Position numbers and translations under genes: made by a program. Of a DNA stretch of 5,051 nucleotides, positions 1 through 5,051 are shown piece by piece. How positions within the stretch are numbered: the first letter of the stretch is position 1; each line of letters opens with the position of its first letter. The notes below the pieces were generated by a model. That model was not told where the DNA came from, searched no databases, and worked only from the letters and a program-made list of their open reading frames with translations. Source of the DNA: Candidatus Binataceae bacterium (lineage in GTDB: Bacteria; Desulfobacterota; Binatia; Binatales; Binataceae); the NCBI GenBank assembly GCA_030042765.1, contig JASHZA010000307.1:1-5051 (forward strand), in the 5' to 3' direction.

Positions 1-387
1 CCCAACTTCGACAGCTACACGGAAAAGGAACTTGCCGCAGGTGCCGGGCGGTCCGGCGATACATTCTCCGGTCGCGGGTTCGTAATAGGCATTATGGGTT
101 TGGCACATGAGATATCGTCCCTGCTCGGCGAAAAACTGATTGTCAACCCAGTCCATCGCCATCGGCACGTGACGGCATCGATTAACATAGGCGTGGAAAT
201 GACCGTGGTAGTTGACGACGAAGCATTCCTCGTCGACCCCGCGGATGGGCAGCATGAATTTCATTGATTCGCCCGGCTTGAGCCGTCGCACTCGGCCGAC
301 CCGGTAACGAGTCAAGCGCGATCTGTCGGGATTTTGAGCGTGCGACCGCCCTAAAGCAGCGCCACGATACTCGTCGTCCTTTGGCAT
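1..387 (-). CDS. Rieske-type [2Fe-2S] protein, N-terminal part (truncated by window edge)
   Basis: The minus strand is open for 129 codons from an ATG at 387 and continues past position 1, so the C-terminus is not visible. The two Rieske cluster motifs are present: C71-R-H73 and, 22 residues after H73, C95-Q-T-H98. They are followed by NAYYEPATGECIAGP, close to the usual 'HgxxydpxtGxcxxGP' of Rieske ferredoxins and oxygenase alpha subunits. Residues 37-60 (LKPGES, then a beta-rich stretch) match the first strands of the fold. Two further cysteines, C109 and C117, lie after the second motif. The role is electron transfer through a [2Fe-2S] centre held by two Cys and two His. Whether this is a small ferredoxin or the N-terminus of a ring-hydroxylating oxygenase cannot be decided here. 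A GGAGGA lies 13 nt before the ATG, a loose spacing; ATG 264 is an internal alternative but would remove the first strand. The gene is divergent from the MEMO-family gene. Confidence 0.85.
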   Translation of the reverse strand, partial: MPKDDEYRGAALGRSHAQNPDRSRLTRYRVGRVRRLKPGESMKFMLPIRGVDEECFVVNYHGHFHAYVNRCRHVPMAMDWVDNQFFAEQGRYLMCQTHNAYYEPATGECIAGPPGTCGKFLFRVAVEVG

Positions 388-449
388 CGTCCGCGTAGTG
401 TCCTCCGGGCTTATACGGCGAGTAAACAGCCGACCCCATCAATCTTAAC
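388..449. promoter_or_regulatory. Divergent intergenic region between Rieske and MEMO genes
   Basis: These 62 bp separate two divergently read genes, so promoters for both must lie here or inside the flanking 5' ends. A TATA-like core around 411-417 reads TATAAG on the minus strand and TATACG on the plus strand and could serve as a -10 element. No convincing -35 partner at 16-18 bp was found in either direction. The minus strand also carries the GGAGGA that may serve the Rieske start. The call rests mainly on gene arrangement. Confidence 0.3.
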
Positions 450-1742
450 ATGAACGGCTTGATGCCTTCTGACAAAGCTCTTAGCATCGAGGTGGGGTCA
501 AGGAAGTTGATTGAGAGGCCAAAGATCCGGCCGGTCGAGGCGTTCCCGGTTCAGCAGGAGGGTCAGACCTATGTTGTACTGCGGGATCCGACCGGAGTCG
601 CCCCCGAACCGATTATGATCGGGACCGGTGCGTACTTTCTGGTCACGCTCTTCGACGGCAGCAACACGTTGCTCGATCTTCAGGCTGCGTTCACGCGTCG
701 CTTCGGCGATCTTCTTCCTTCAGAGCACCTCCGCCAACTGATCGAGGGGCTCGACCGGGCGCACTTTCTGTATTCGCCCGCGTATGAGGAGCGGGTGCGA
801 CAGATGCGCGAGGAGTTCGAGCTCAATCCGCAGCGGCCTGCGGCTTTAGCCGGGCTCGCCTACGAGAGTGACCCGGTACGGCTGCGGGAGGAAATCGCAG
901 GATTCTTCCGCCGACCCGGGGCACCTGGCGAGATTCCGTCGCCGCGCAACGATGGCGCGCCATTGAGCGGCTTAATCTCGCCGCATATCGATCCCCGGCG
1001 TGGCGGAGCCGCATACGCACACGCCTATGGCGAACTGCTGACGCGCCCGCGCCCGGAGTTGGTCGTTGTTCTTGGCACGTCGCATTACGCGAGCGGACCT
1101 GAGCTCTTTACGTGCACACGCAAGGATTACGTGACTCCGCTTGGCACGGTCGCCACGGATAGTGAATTTGTCGATCGGTTGGCCGGACACTACGGGGAAG
1201 GCGACCTGTTTGCCGCGGAACTGCTCCACCGCAACGAACATTCGATCGAGTTCCAGGCGCTCTTTCTGGCGTGGGCACTTGGGACGTCCGGCTACAGGAT
1301 TGTTCCCATCTTAGTGGGATCTTTTCACGAAATGGTGGAAAGCGGCGAGACACCAGCCTACGACATCCGGGTTGCCAGCTTTATCGAGGCCCTGCGCGCC
1401 GAACTCGCGAACGAACAGCGGCGGGTCCTGATCCTGGCGGGCGTCGATTTCGCCCACGTCGGTAGGAAGTTTGCTGACAATTTTGCCGCGGACGAACGGG
1501 TAGCCCAATGGGTCAAGAGCGAAGACTTGGCGTTGATCGAAAATATCAAACGTGGGGACCCGGACGGATTTTTCGCTGATATTCTGAAGGACCGTGACGC
1601 GCGCAAGATATGCGGCCTTTCCCCGATGTACACGCAGCTCGAGTTGCTGCGCGACCATCCTGGACGCCTCCTTCTCCACGATATCGCGATGGAGCCGCAG
1701 ACCGAATCTGCCCTTTCATTCGCGAGCATCGCAATCGAATGA
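450..1742 (+). CDS. MEMO-family protein (AmmeMemoRadiSam protein B type) with N-terminal PqqD-like domain
   Basis: This 430-residue protein has two parts. Residues about 172-430 form a MEMO domain, which shares the fold of LigB-type extradiol dioxygenases. Conserved family blocks appear in order: SPH179 (usual PHAGY), GTSH212Y, HRNEH264SIEFQ, GVD333FAH336VG and IC388GLSPM. H179, H212 and C388 correspond by position to the metal-binding His/His/Cys set described for human MEMO1. PHAGY is changed to PHIDP, so this is a divergent subfamily. Residues about 27-110 look like a PqqD/RRE winged helix, with a beta-rich start, then LFDGSNTLLDLQAAF and a helix ending LIEGLDRAHFLYSP. Family enzymes are poorly understood; a metal-dependent redox role is possible. 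Neither usual partner (AMMECR1 or the radical SAM protein) is in this window. ATG 450 is the first start after an in-frame stop at 423-425. No clear ribosome binding site precedes it, and ATG 462 is also possible. Length exceeds the usual 260-300 residues because of the N-terminal domain. Confidence 0.88.
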   Translation: MNGLMPSDKALSIEVGSRKLIERPKIRPVEAFPVQQEGQTYVVLRDPTGVAPEPIMIGTGAYFLVTLFDGSNTLLDLQAAFTRRFGDLLPSEHLRQLIEGLDRAHFLYSPAYEERVRQMREEFELNPQRPAALAGLAYESDPVRLREEIAGFFRRPGAPGEIPSPRNDGAPLSGLISPHIDPRRGGAAYAHAYGELLTRPRPELVVVLGTSHYASGPELFTCTRKDYVTPLGTVATDSEFVDRLAGHYGEGDLFAAELLHRNEHSIEFQALFLAWALGTSGYRIVPILVGSFHEMVESGETPAYDIRVASFIEALRAELANEQRRVLILAGVDFAHVGRKFADNFAADERVAQWVKSEDLALIENIKRGDPDGFFADILKDRDARKICGLSPMYTQLELLRDHPGRLLLHDIAMEPQTESALSFASIAIE

Positions 1743-1746
1743 TTCT

Positions 1747-2466
1747 TTACTGGTGTTTCTCCAGGAACGCCCGTACCCGCTTGACCGCCTCGGTCGCGGC
1801 TTCGGGTGTCTTCCATTCCGGCACGAACTCGAGATTAGGCGCCAGCTCCGCGATTTCGCGTGAAATTGGTGCTGGATGGTAAATGTCGTCGCCTGCGAGC
1901 ACGATCAGGGGCGTTTGGCACGACCGCACGAAGTCGCGCGACACCGAGAATACGAAATCGCCTCCATACATCGTTTCGCGAAAGGCCGTCATCGCCGCAT
2001 CGGTCAGCTCCGCGCGTTCCCGCTTCAAGTCCTTTGCCCAACCGTCAAACATCTCGCGGAAGGCCTCCCGATTATTCGCGGTGAGGCCAATCGGATTTTG
2101 CAGGACAGCGGCGCTCACTCGCCCAGCCGCTTGCTTGATGATGCTCAGGCAATAGGACGAACCAATACAGCCACCCATCACGTGGCACCGCTGGATACCG
2201 AGATGGTCCAGCAAGGCGAGATGGTCCGCGGTATAGGTGTGCCAACCGTCCGCTGCGCTGATCGGCCCGTGCGAAGCGCCTGCATTGCGCTGGTCCATCG
2301 CGATCACCCGGAAGTCCGCGGCAAATTCAACCGTCGGATCGAACGGGCTCCGATGCCAGAAATCGATCGCGGATCGCATTCCGCCCGGCGCGAACAGCAG
2401 TAGCGGATAGCCCGAACCAAATTCCTCGTAGTGGAGCGAGATTCCTGCGCGCTCGAATACCGGCAT
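1747..2466 (-). CDS. Alpha/beta hydrolase with cysteine at the nucleophile position
   Basis: The 239-residue product has the order of an alpha/beta-hydrolase fold: an N-terminal hairpin (ISLHYEEFGSGYPLLLFAPGG, residues 9-29) with the oxyanion-hole loop APGG, then RVIAMDQRNAGAS (53-65), then the nucleophile elbow HVMGGC100IGSSYC. The elbow fits G-x-Nu-x-G with Cys in place of Ser. The segment LIVLAGDDIYHP (187-198) holds the likely acid, D193 or D194. The usual C-terminal strand-plus-His motif is replaced by EFVPEWKTPEA (213-223), so no histidine sits at the normal triad site; H197 is the nearest candidate. It is probably a cytoplasmic hydrolase or lactonase-like enzyme of unknown substrate, and the altered triad could mean a non-hydrolytic or thiol-based reaction. 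The start at 2466 is supported by AGGAGGA 4 nt upstream. The stop lies 4 bp from the convergent MEMO stop. Confidence 0.88.
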   Translation of the reverse strand: MPVFERAGISLHYEEFGSGYPLLLFAPGGMRSAIDFWHRSPFDPTVEFAADFRVIAMDQRNAGASHGPISAADGWHTYTADHLALLDHLGIQRCHVMGGCIGSSYCLSIIKQAAGRVSAAVLQNPIGLTANNREAFREMFDGWAKDLKRERAELTDAAMTAFRETMYGGDFVFSVSRDFVRSCQTPLIVLAGDDIYHPAPISREIAELAPNLEFVPEWKTPEAATEAVKRVRAFLEKHQ

Positions 2467-2470
2467 GCTG

Positions 2471-2477
2471 TCCTCCT
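2471..2477 (-). promoter_or_regulatory. Strong Shine-Dalgarno site of the hydrolase
   Basis: On the minus strand AGGAGGA is followed by CAGC and then the ATG at 2466. It matches the anti-Shine-Dalgarno core nearly perfectly and fixes the hydrolase start. It is much the strongest ribosome binding site in the window; the other genes here have weak or no recognisable ones. Confidence 0.8.
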
Positions 2478-2484
2478 GGCGGCC

Positions 2485-2499
2485 GGCCGGATGCCGGCC
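2485..2499. repeat. GC-rich inverted repeat in the hydrolase 5' leader
   Basis: GGCCGG and CCGGCC flank a 3-nt spacer (ATG on the plus strand, CAT on the minus strand), giving a 6-bp all-GC stem. It lies 8 bp upstream of the hydrolase ribosome binding site on the minus strand. No T-run follows in either direction, so it is not a canonical intrinsic terminator. It could be an mRNA leader hairpin that affects translation or the stability of a read-through transcript from the ChrA genes, or it may be chance in GC-rich DNA. Confidence 0.4.
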
Positions 2500-2647
2500 T
2501 GCGATTCAGCCGCTCATTACGTTCGCTCTAACTTCAAAGTGCCGCGAGCGCAAGCTTCGATGCGGTCGGGCGTCCGTCGCTTTCCATCGCAAAACGTTCA
2601 AGTCGTCTGCAAGTTGGTGATTCAGCCGAAGAAAAATCCCCTCGCGC

Positions 2648-3172
2648 TCACCAGCGCGAATATATGATGTATGCAATACCGGCGATCGATATCAGGATCG
2701 TCGGGTTGATGTGCCGCCACAGGAGGATTCCCATGGTTGCGGCCGCAATCGCCGCTCCCATCACGTTCAAAATCGACAAGCGGGCGATCGCGTACGTGCC
2801 CGAGATCATCAAGCCGATCGCAACCGGTGCCAGACCGCGCTGCGCCGCGGCTCGCCAGGGCGACCCGGCAAACCGCGCCCACAGCCGATTGGCGAAAAAT
2901 GTCAGGATACAATCCGGCAGAAAGAACGCGAGTCCCACCAGCGCGGCACCAGCCGCCCCGGCCTCCCGATAACCGATCACCATCACCATCAGCATGTTCG
3001 GTCCGGGCGCGACCTGGCCGAGGCTGTAGATATCGCGGAATTGCTTGTCGCTTATCCAGTGAAACTGATGTACCGTCATCCGCTGCATTTCCGGCAGCAC
3101 TGCGGTACCGCCCCCGACCGCAAGGATCGACAACAGCGCGAACACCCAGGTCAGATTCACCAGCTTGTTCAT
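2648..3172 (-). CDS. chrA: Short-chain chromate transporter subunit (ChrA half 2)
   Basis: This 174-residue membrane protein carries the ChrA signature: LAVGGGTAVLPEMQ (residues 18-30), ISDKQFRDIYSLGQVAPGPNMLMVM (40-64) and GYREAGAAGA (67-76). Hydrophobic segments lie at about 5-25, 55-92 (possibly two), 113-133, 136-153 and 158-171. Full-length ChrA is about 400 residues with two homologous halves; short-chain ChrA proteins are single halves encoded in adjacent pairs, as here. With the gene upstream it should form an inner-membrane chromate exporter, which in characterised ChrA is coupled to proton movement. The reading frame is open further back to an ATG at 3292, but that extension overlaps half 1 and lacks membrane character, so ATG 3172 is chosen. 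It starts 13 bp after the half 1 stop, with only a weak GGGCG-type ribosome binding site, which suggests coupled translation. True substrate specificity cannot be read from sequence. Confidence 0.87.
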   Translation of the reverse strand: MNKLVNLTWVFALLSILAVGGGTAVLPEMQRMTVHQFHWISDKQFRDIYSLGQVAPGPNMLMVMVIGYREAGAAGAALVGLAFFLPDCILTFFANRLWARFAGSPWRAAAQRGLAPVAIGLMISGTYAIARLSILNVMGAAIAAATMGILLWRHINPTILISIAGIAYIIYSRW

Positions 3173-3185
3173 CGGTTGCGCCCGA

Positions 3186-3809
3186 TCAATGCCGCCAGTG
3201 CGCCCGGTGAGAGAGCAGGCGCTCGCGCAAATGGGCGAAGCGGTGGACCGCGGCCCCCGCATGATCCCGCGGACGGTAATACCAGATCGCAAGCGGACCG
3301 ATGGTCAGGAGGACCCAGACCAGTGACAGCTTGAGCAGGCTTACCGCAGCGAAAGTCGCCACGATAAACACCACATCGGATATGCGCGCGAACTGCTTGT
3401 GGCCAAGCTGGAGCGTAACTGTAGACAGCAGGCCGACCGCCGCGGCCGCCACTCCGATGAGGAAGGCGGTGACGACAGGATTATGGCGCTGCTCGTTCCA
3501 CAACACTCCCAGCGTCATCACGACGATCATCCCCGGCAATATCAGGCCGGATGCCGCGATCGCCGCCCCGGCAGCCCCTCGCAGGCGATCTCCTACGATC
3601 ACGCTCATGTTGACCGAGTTGAGCCCCGGCAACGTTTCACTCAATTCGAGAGCGTCCAGGAATTCGTCATCGTCGAGCCATCGCTGCTGGTTCACGATAT
3701 ATTCGCGCAGGTAGGCGATCACGCCGCCGCCAAAGCTGATCGCACCCGCGATCAGGAACACTCTGAAAATCGCGCCCGAAGAGATCCGGGGCGGCTCCGC
3801 CTCACTCAT
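3186..3809 (-). CDS. chrA: Short-chain chromate transporter subunit (ChrA half 1)
   Basis: The 207-residue product has the N-terminal ChrA pattern: AISFGGGVIAYLREYIV (residues 23-39), WLDDDEFLDALELSETLPGL (44-63), NSVNMSVIVGDRLRGAAGA (64-82) and LPGMIVV. Hydrophobic segments are near 13-32, 83-104, 112-133, 146-160 and 161-177. It is one half of a two-gene chromate transporter; the other half follows 13 bp downstream. Its PGL motif has S-E-T-L before it, where the usual ChrA motif has a glutamine near PGP. Half 2 keeps GQVAPGP, so the two halves are diverged and probably not interchangeable. The last 25 residues are polar and contain six histidines (H183, 189, 193, 201, 204, 207), unusual for the family. 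The start at 3809 overlaps the preceding gene by 8 bp (ATGAGTGA). An in-frame ATG at 3839 is possible but adds only ten residues inside that gene. Confidence 0.87.
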   Translation of the reverse strand: MSEAEPPRISSGAIFRVFLIAGAISFGGGVIAYLREYIVNQQRWLDDDEFLDALELSETLPGLNSVNMSVIVGDRLRGAAGAAIAASGLILPGMIVVMTLGVLWNEQRHNPVVTAFLIGVAAAAVGLLSTVTLQLGHKQFARISDVVFIVATFAAVSLLKLSLVWVLLTIGPLAIWYYRPRDHAGAAVHRFAHLRERLLSHRAHWRH

Positions 3810-4686
3810 GATTGGTGATCGGGGTCCTGCCCAACGCATAAACCATCGCGGTTTTGGTGGTGCCCATCTGAATCCAATCGGGCGCTTCGGTCTGCAGTTT
3901 GCTGAAAAACAATTCTGAGATCTCCCTGGGTTTGCCGTGCAGGCCGCCCGCGGACGGAAACTTGATCTGATATGCGTATTCGCCGCACAGATGGGCCTGG
4001 GTCATTCGATTGCGCCAGATCGCCAGCGTCGCTTTGGCTGTTACCTTGCCGCCAAAATCGATCTCCCCATAATTGACCAGCACTTCCTCGATCGCGACGC
4101 CGTTGACGACGACCAGCGCCGCTTTGAGCCGGGCCCCGGTCCGCTGCAAGGCCGGGAAGACTTGCGCAATGCTCTCGAAGTTCTGCGTCAGGATTGTGTT
4201 GGGAGTATCGAGCTCGCACGAATGTGAATAGATGGTCCGCATGCTCCCGAGCTTGCCATTTTGCATCAAGATCTCTTCTTTGAACTTGATCGTATTGAGG
4301 CAGGGGAGGAGCGGCCGTACATCCACCGCCTCGGCGGCCCCGCGATCGGGGCTGCGGAACTTGAGCGTGAGTTCGTGTTGAGACTGCGGCAGTCCCTTCT
4401 TGTAGAAAGTGCGCCGCCGCAAAATGAATCCTGCGTTGCACAGCCTGAACTTCGGCGTATCGAAGAACAGCACTTCGCGGATATGCGTCTCCATCGGTTT
4501 GCCGCGTTTGCGAAACTCGACGCCCAGTGATTTGGCGACGCGGCGTGCGATTTTCCAGAACTTGTGGAAGTGCGACGGCTTCGTGAAGTGGTCTGAGCGC
4601 AAGAGCAGCTTGTACTCGCGATAGGTAATCTGATCGGGCACGAGGACCGCTGGTGCCGTACCTTGTTGGTTGGATAGCTCAGTCAT
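3802..4686 (-). CDS. CYTH-like (triphosphate tunnel fold) domain protein
   Basis: This 294-residue protein is not one I can name, but it has CYTH/triphosphate tunnel features. Residues 20-30 (ITYREYKLLLR) keep E-x-K of the usual ExExK strand, with the first Glu replaced by Tyr22. Residues 69-92 read IREVLFFDTPKFRLCNAGFILRRR when joined across the central block, close to the 'yfDTpdxxLxxxgxxLRxR' signature. ELTLKFR (105-111) matches the next tunnel strand. C-terminal strands with alternating charge follow: VNYGEIDFGGKVTAKATLAIWR (204-225, overall) and EYAYQIKF (236-243). Family members bind triphosphate-bearing substrates such as ATP, thiamine triphosphate or polyphosphate with metal; the substrate here is unknown. 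An upstream ATG at 4854 would add 56 residues of low-complexity, non-conserved character, so ATG 4686 is preferred, although its ribosome binding site is weak. It is the first gene of the operon and overlaps ChrA half 1. Confidence 0.7.
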   Translation of the reverse strand: MTELSNQQGTAPAVLVPDQITYREYKLLLRSDHFTKPSHFHKFWKIARRVAKSLGVEFRKRGKPMETHIREVLFFDTPKFRLCNAGFILRRRTFYKKGLPQSQHELTLKFRSPDRGAAEAVDVRPLLPCLNTIKFKEEILMQNGKLGSMRTIYSHSCELDTPNTILTQNFESIAQVFPALQRTGARLKAALVVVNGVAIEEVLVNYGEIDFGGKVTAKATLAIWRNRMTQAHLCGEYAYQIKFPSAGGLHGKPREISELFFSKLQTEAPDWIQMGTTKTAMVYALGRTPITNHE

Positions 4687-4692
4687 AGTGGA

Positions 4693-4702
4693 CGGACGTC
4701 CG
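4693..4702. repeat. Perfect 10-bp palindrome near the CYTH start
   Basis: CGGACGTCCG is a perfect palindrome ending 7 bp before the ATG at 4686. It lies in the expected 5' untranslated region of the CYTH-chrA operon, near where a ribosome binding site would be. It could be part of an operator together with the palindrome at 4711-4724, or a small leader hairpin. Confidence 0.35.
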
Positions 4703-4710
4703 GGGTAGCT

Positions 4711-4724
4711 GAAAGATATCTTTC
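4711..4724. promoter_or_regulatory. Perfect 14-bp palindrome, candidate operator of the CYTH-chrA operon
   Basis: GAAAGATATCTTTC is a perfect 14-bp palindrome centred about 31 bp upstream of the CYTH start. It covers the candidate -10 box of the operon promoter, the classic position for repressor binding. It is AT-rich in otherwise GC-rich sequence, which makes chance occurrence less likely. No regulator gene lies in the window, so the binding protein is unknown. Confidence 0.45.
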
Positions 4725-4740
4725 CGTGGAATTGGAACAA
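4713..4740 (-). promoter_or_regulatory. Possible promoter of the CYTH-chrA operon
   Basis: On the minus strand TTGTTC (4740-4735) is followed after 16 bp by TATCTT (4718-4713). The match to sigma-70 consensus is partial (3 of 6 and 4 of 6). Placement about 27 bp upstream of the start and overlap with the 14-bp palindrome support it, but the boxes alone would not. Confidence 0.3.
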
Positions 4741-4955
4741 AGACAGGCGCTTCGATTTTCTCCGCTGCTCTTCGCCGCATGATTCCGTCCCGGGAGGCGC
4801 CAAACAGGGTGCGGGCCTTAAGCCTTGGTCACTGCTCGGAACATGCGTCCACAAAGATAACTCAACCGCGGCCCCCCGTCTTGCTCTACCCGCGCAGGGA
4901 GCCGGTGGGCTGGCAGACTAATGCGGAGGGCGAGCCCACGTCAAAAGCGCCGCTC

Positions 4956-4984
4956 TTGTGATTGACGACTTGAGGCGCAATAAT
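4956..4984 (+). promoter_or_regulatory. Sigma-70-type promoter of tRNA-Val
   Basis: TTGTGA (4956-4961) and AATAAT (4979-4984) are separated by exactly 17 bp and match the -35 and -10 consensus at 4 of 6 and 5 of 6 positions. The expected start near 4991 lies a few bases before the mature tRNA 5' end at 4998. The segment after the -10 (GCGGTCCCGG) is GC-rich, like the discriminator of stable-RNA promoters under stringent control. That regulation is inferred by analogy. Confidence 0.6.
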
Positions 4985-4997
4985 TTGCGGTCCCGGT

Positions 4998-5051
4998 GGA
5001 CGCATAGCTCAGCCCGGTTAGAGCGCTTGCCTCACATGCAAGAGGTCCCTG
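4998..5051 (+). tRNA. tRNA-Val (anticodon CAC), 3' end beyond the window
   Basis: The first 54 nt of a tRNA fit the cloverleaf. The acceptor 5' strand is GGACGCA (4998-5004), followed by T8 and A9. The D stem is GCTC/GAGC (5007-5010 with 5021-5024) around a loop containing GG. The anticodon stem is CTTGC/GCAAG (5026-5030 with 5038-5042) around the 7-nt loop CTCACAT. The anticodon is CAC at 5033-5035, which reads the valine codon GUG. The variable region AGGTC and the start of the T stem (CCTG) follow, and the window then ends, so the acceptor pairing and the CCA end cannot be checked. Confidence 0.93.

Larger units (their letters stand above)
4687..4997. other. Intergenic region between the CYTH-chrA operon and tRNA-Val
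   Basis: This 311-bp region separates a leftward operon from a rightward tRNA. It holds the probable operon promoter and two palindromes at its left end, and the tRNA promoter at its right end. Between them (about 4745-4950) I see no credible gene. A 60-codon plus-strand frame at 4779-4961 has no ribosome binding site or recognisable protein features. A 7-bp inverted repeat, GTGGGCT (4905-4911) and AGCCCAC (4933-4939) with a 21-nt spacer, lies upstream of the tRNA promoter; it has no T-run and its role is unknown. Confidence 0.6.

Noticed and set aside
182..487. 101-codon minus-strand reading frame at the left end
   Set aside because: It overlaps the Rieske gene in another frame and has a basic, motif-free translation; the Rieske frame has both cluster motifs.
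1358..1816. 152-codon minus-strand frame antisense to the MEMO gene
   Set aside because: It lies opposite conserved MEMO residues and has no recognisable features of its own.
1876..2403. 175-codon plus-strand frame antisense to the hydrolase
   Set aside because: It is a shadow of the hydrolase, with no ribosome binding site or domain pattern.
2485..2499. Intrinsic terminator for the chrA operon
   Set aside because: The hairpin has a GC stem but no T-run on either side and sits directly before the hydrolase ribosome binding site.
2711..3334. 207-codon plus-strand frame opposite the ChrA genes
   Set aside because: Its translation is Arg, Pro and His rich with no motif, while the opposite strand encodes clear ChrA membrane proteins.
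3806..4441. 211-codon minus-strand frame inside the CYTH-like gene
   Set aside because: Its translation is low-complexity and rich in Arg, Gln and Ala, typical of a frame-shifted shadow in GC-rich DNA, and the CYTH motifs are in the other frame.
4687..4854. 56-residue N-terminal extension of the CYTH-like gene from ATG 4854
   Set aside because: The added sequence lacks domain character and would place both palindromes and the candidate promoter inside the coding region.
4779..4961. 60-codon plus-strand frame in the intergenic region
   Set aside because: No ribosome binding site, no recognisable protein feature, and it runs into the tRNA promoter.
4962..4967. TTGACG as -35 box for the tRNA
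   Set aside because: It is closer to consensus than TTGTGA but lies only 11 bp from AATAAT, too short a spacing for sigma-70.

Overview
The window looks like a chromosomal stretch of a GC-rich bacterium, probably Gram-negative (proteobacterial or a related uncultured lineage). This placement is weak. It rests on base composition, codon use and the families present, and no gene here fixes the taxon. There are no insertion sequences, phage genes, CRISPR repeats or rRNA genes.

Layout from left to right. (1) Positions 1-387, minus strand: the N-terminal 129 codons of a Rieske-type [2Fe-2S] protein that runs off the left edge. (2) A 62-bp divergent gap. (3) 450-1742, plus strand: a MEMO-family protein (AmmeMemoRadiSam protein B type) with an extra N-terminal domain that looks PqqD-like (winged helix). 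(4) 1747-2466, minus strand: an alpha/beta hydrolase whose nucleophile position is cysteine. It converges on the MEMO gene with only 4 bp between the stop codons. (5) A 181-bp gap with a GC-rich hairpin. (6) 2648-4686, minus strand: a three-gene operon, read in the order CYTH-like protein, ChrA half 1, ChrA half 2. (7) 4687-4997: a 311-bp intergenic region with two perfect palindromes next to the CYTH start and a good tRNA promoter at its right end. (8) 4998-5051, plus strand: the first 54 nt of tRNA-Val(CAC), cut by the right edge.

The clearest functional unit is the minus-strand operon. Two short-chain chromate transporter subunits, each half of a full ChrA, lie 13 bp apart and are predicted to form a heterodimeric chromate exporter. 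The first overlaps the end of the CYTH-like gene in the sequence ATGAGTGA, which implies translational coupling of a triphosphate-tunnel-fold protein to the transporter. The Rieske, MEMO and hydrolase genes have no evident shared pathway. The points most worth a second look are the PqqD-like/MEMO fusion, the cysteine nucleophile with no ordinary C-terminal histidine in the hydrolase, and the CYTH-ChrA coupling.
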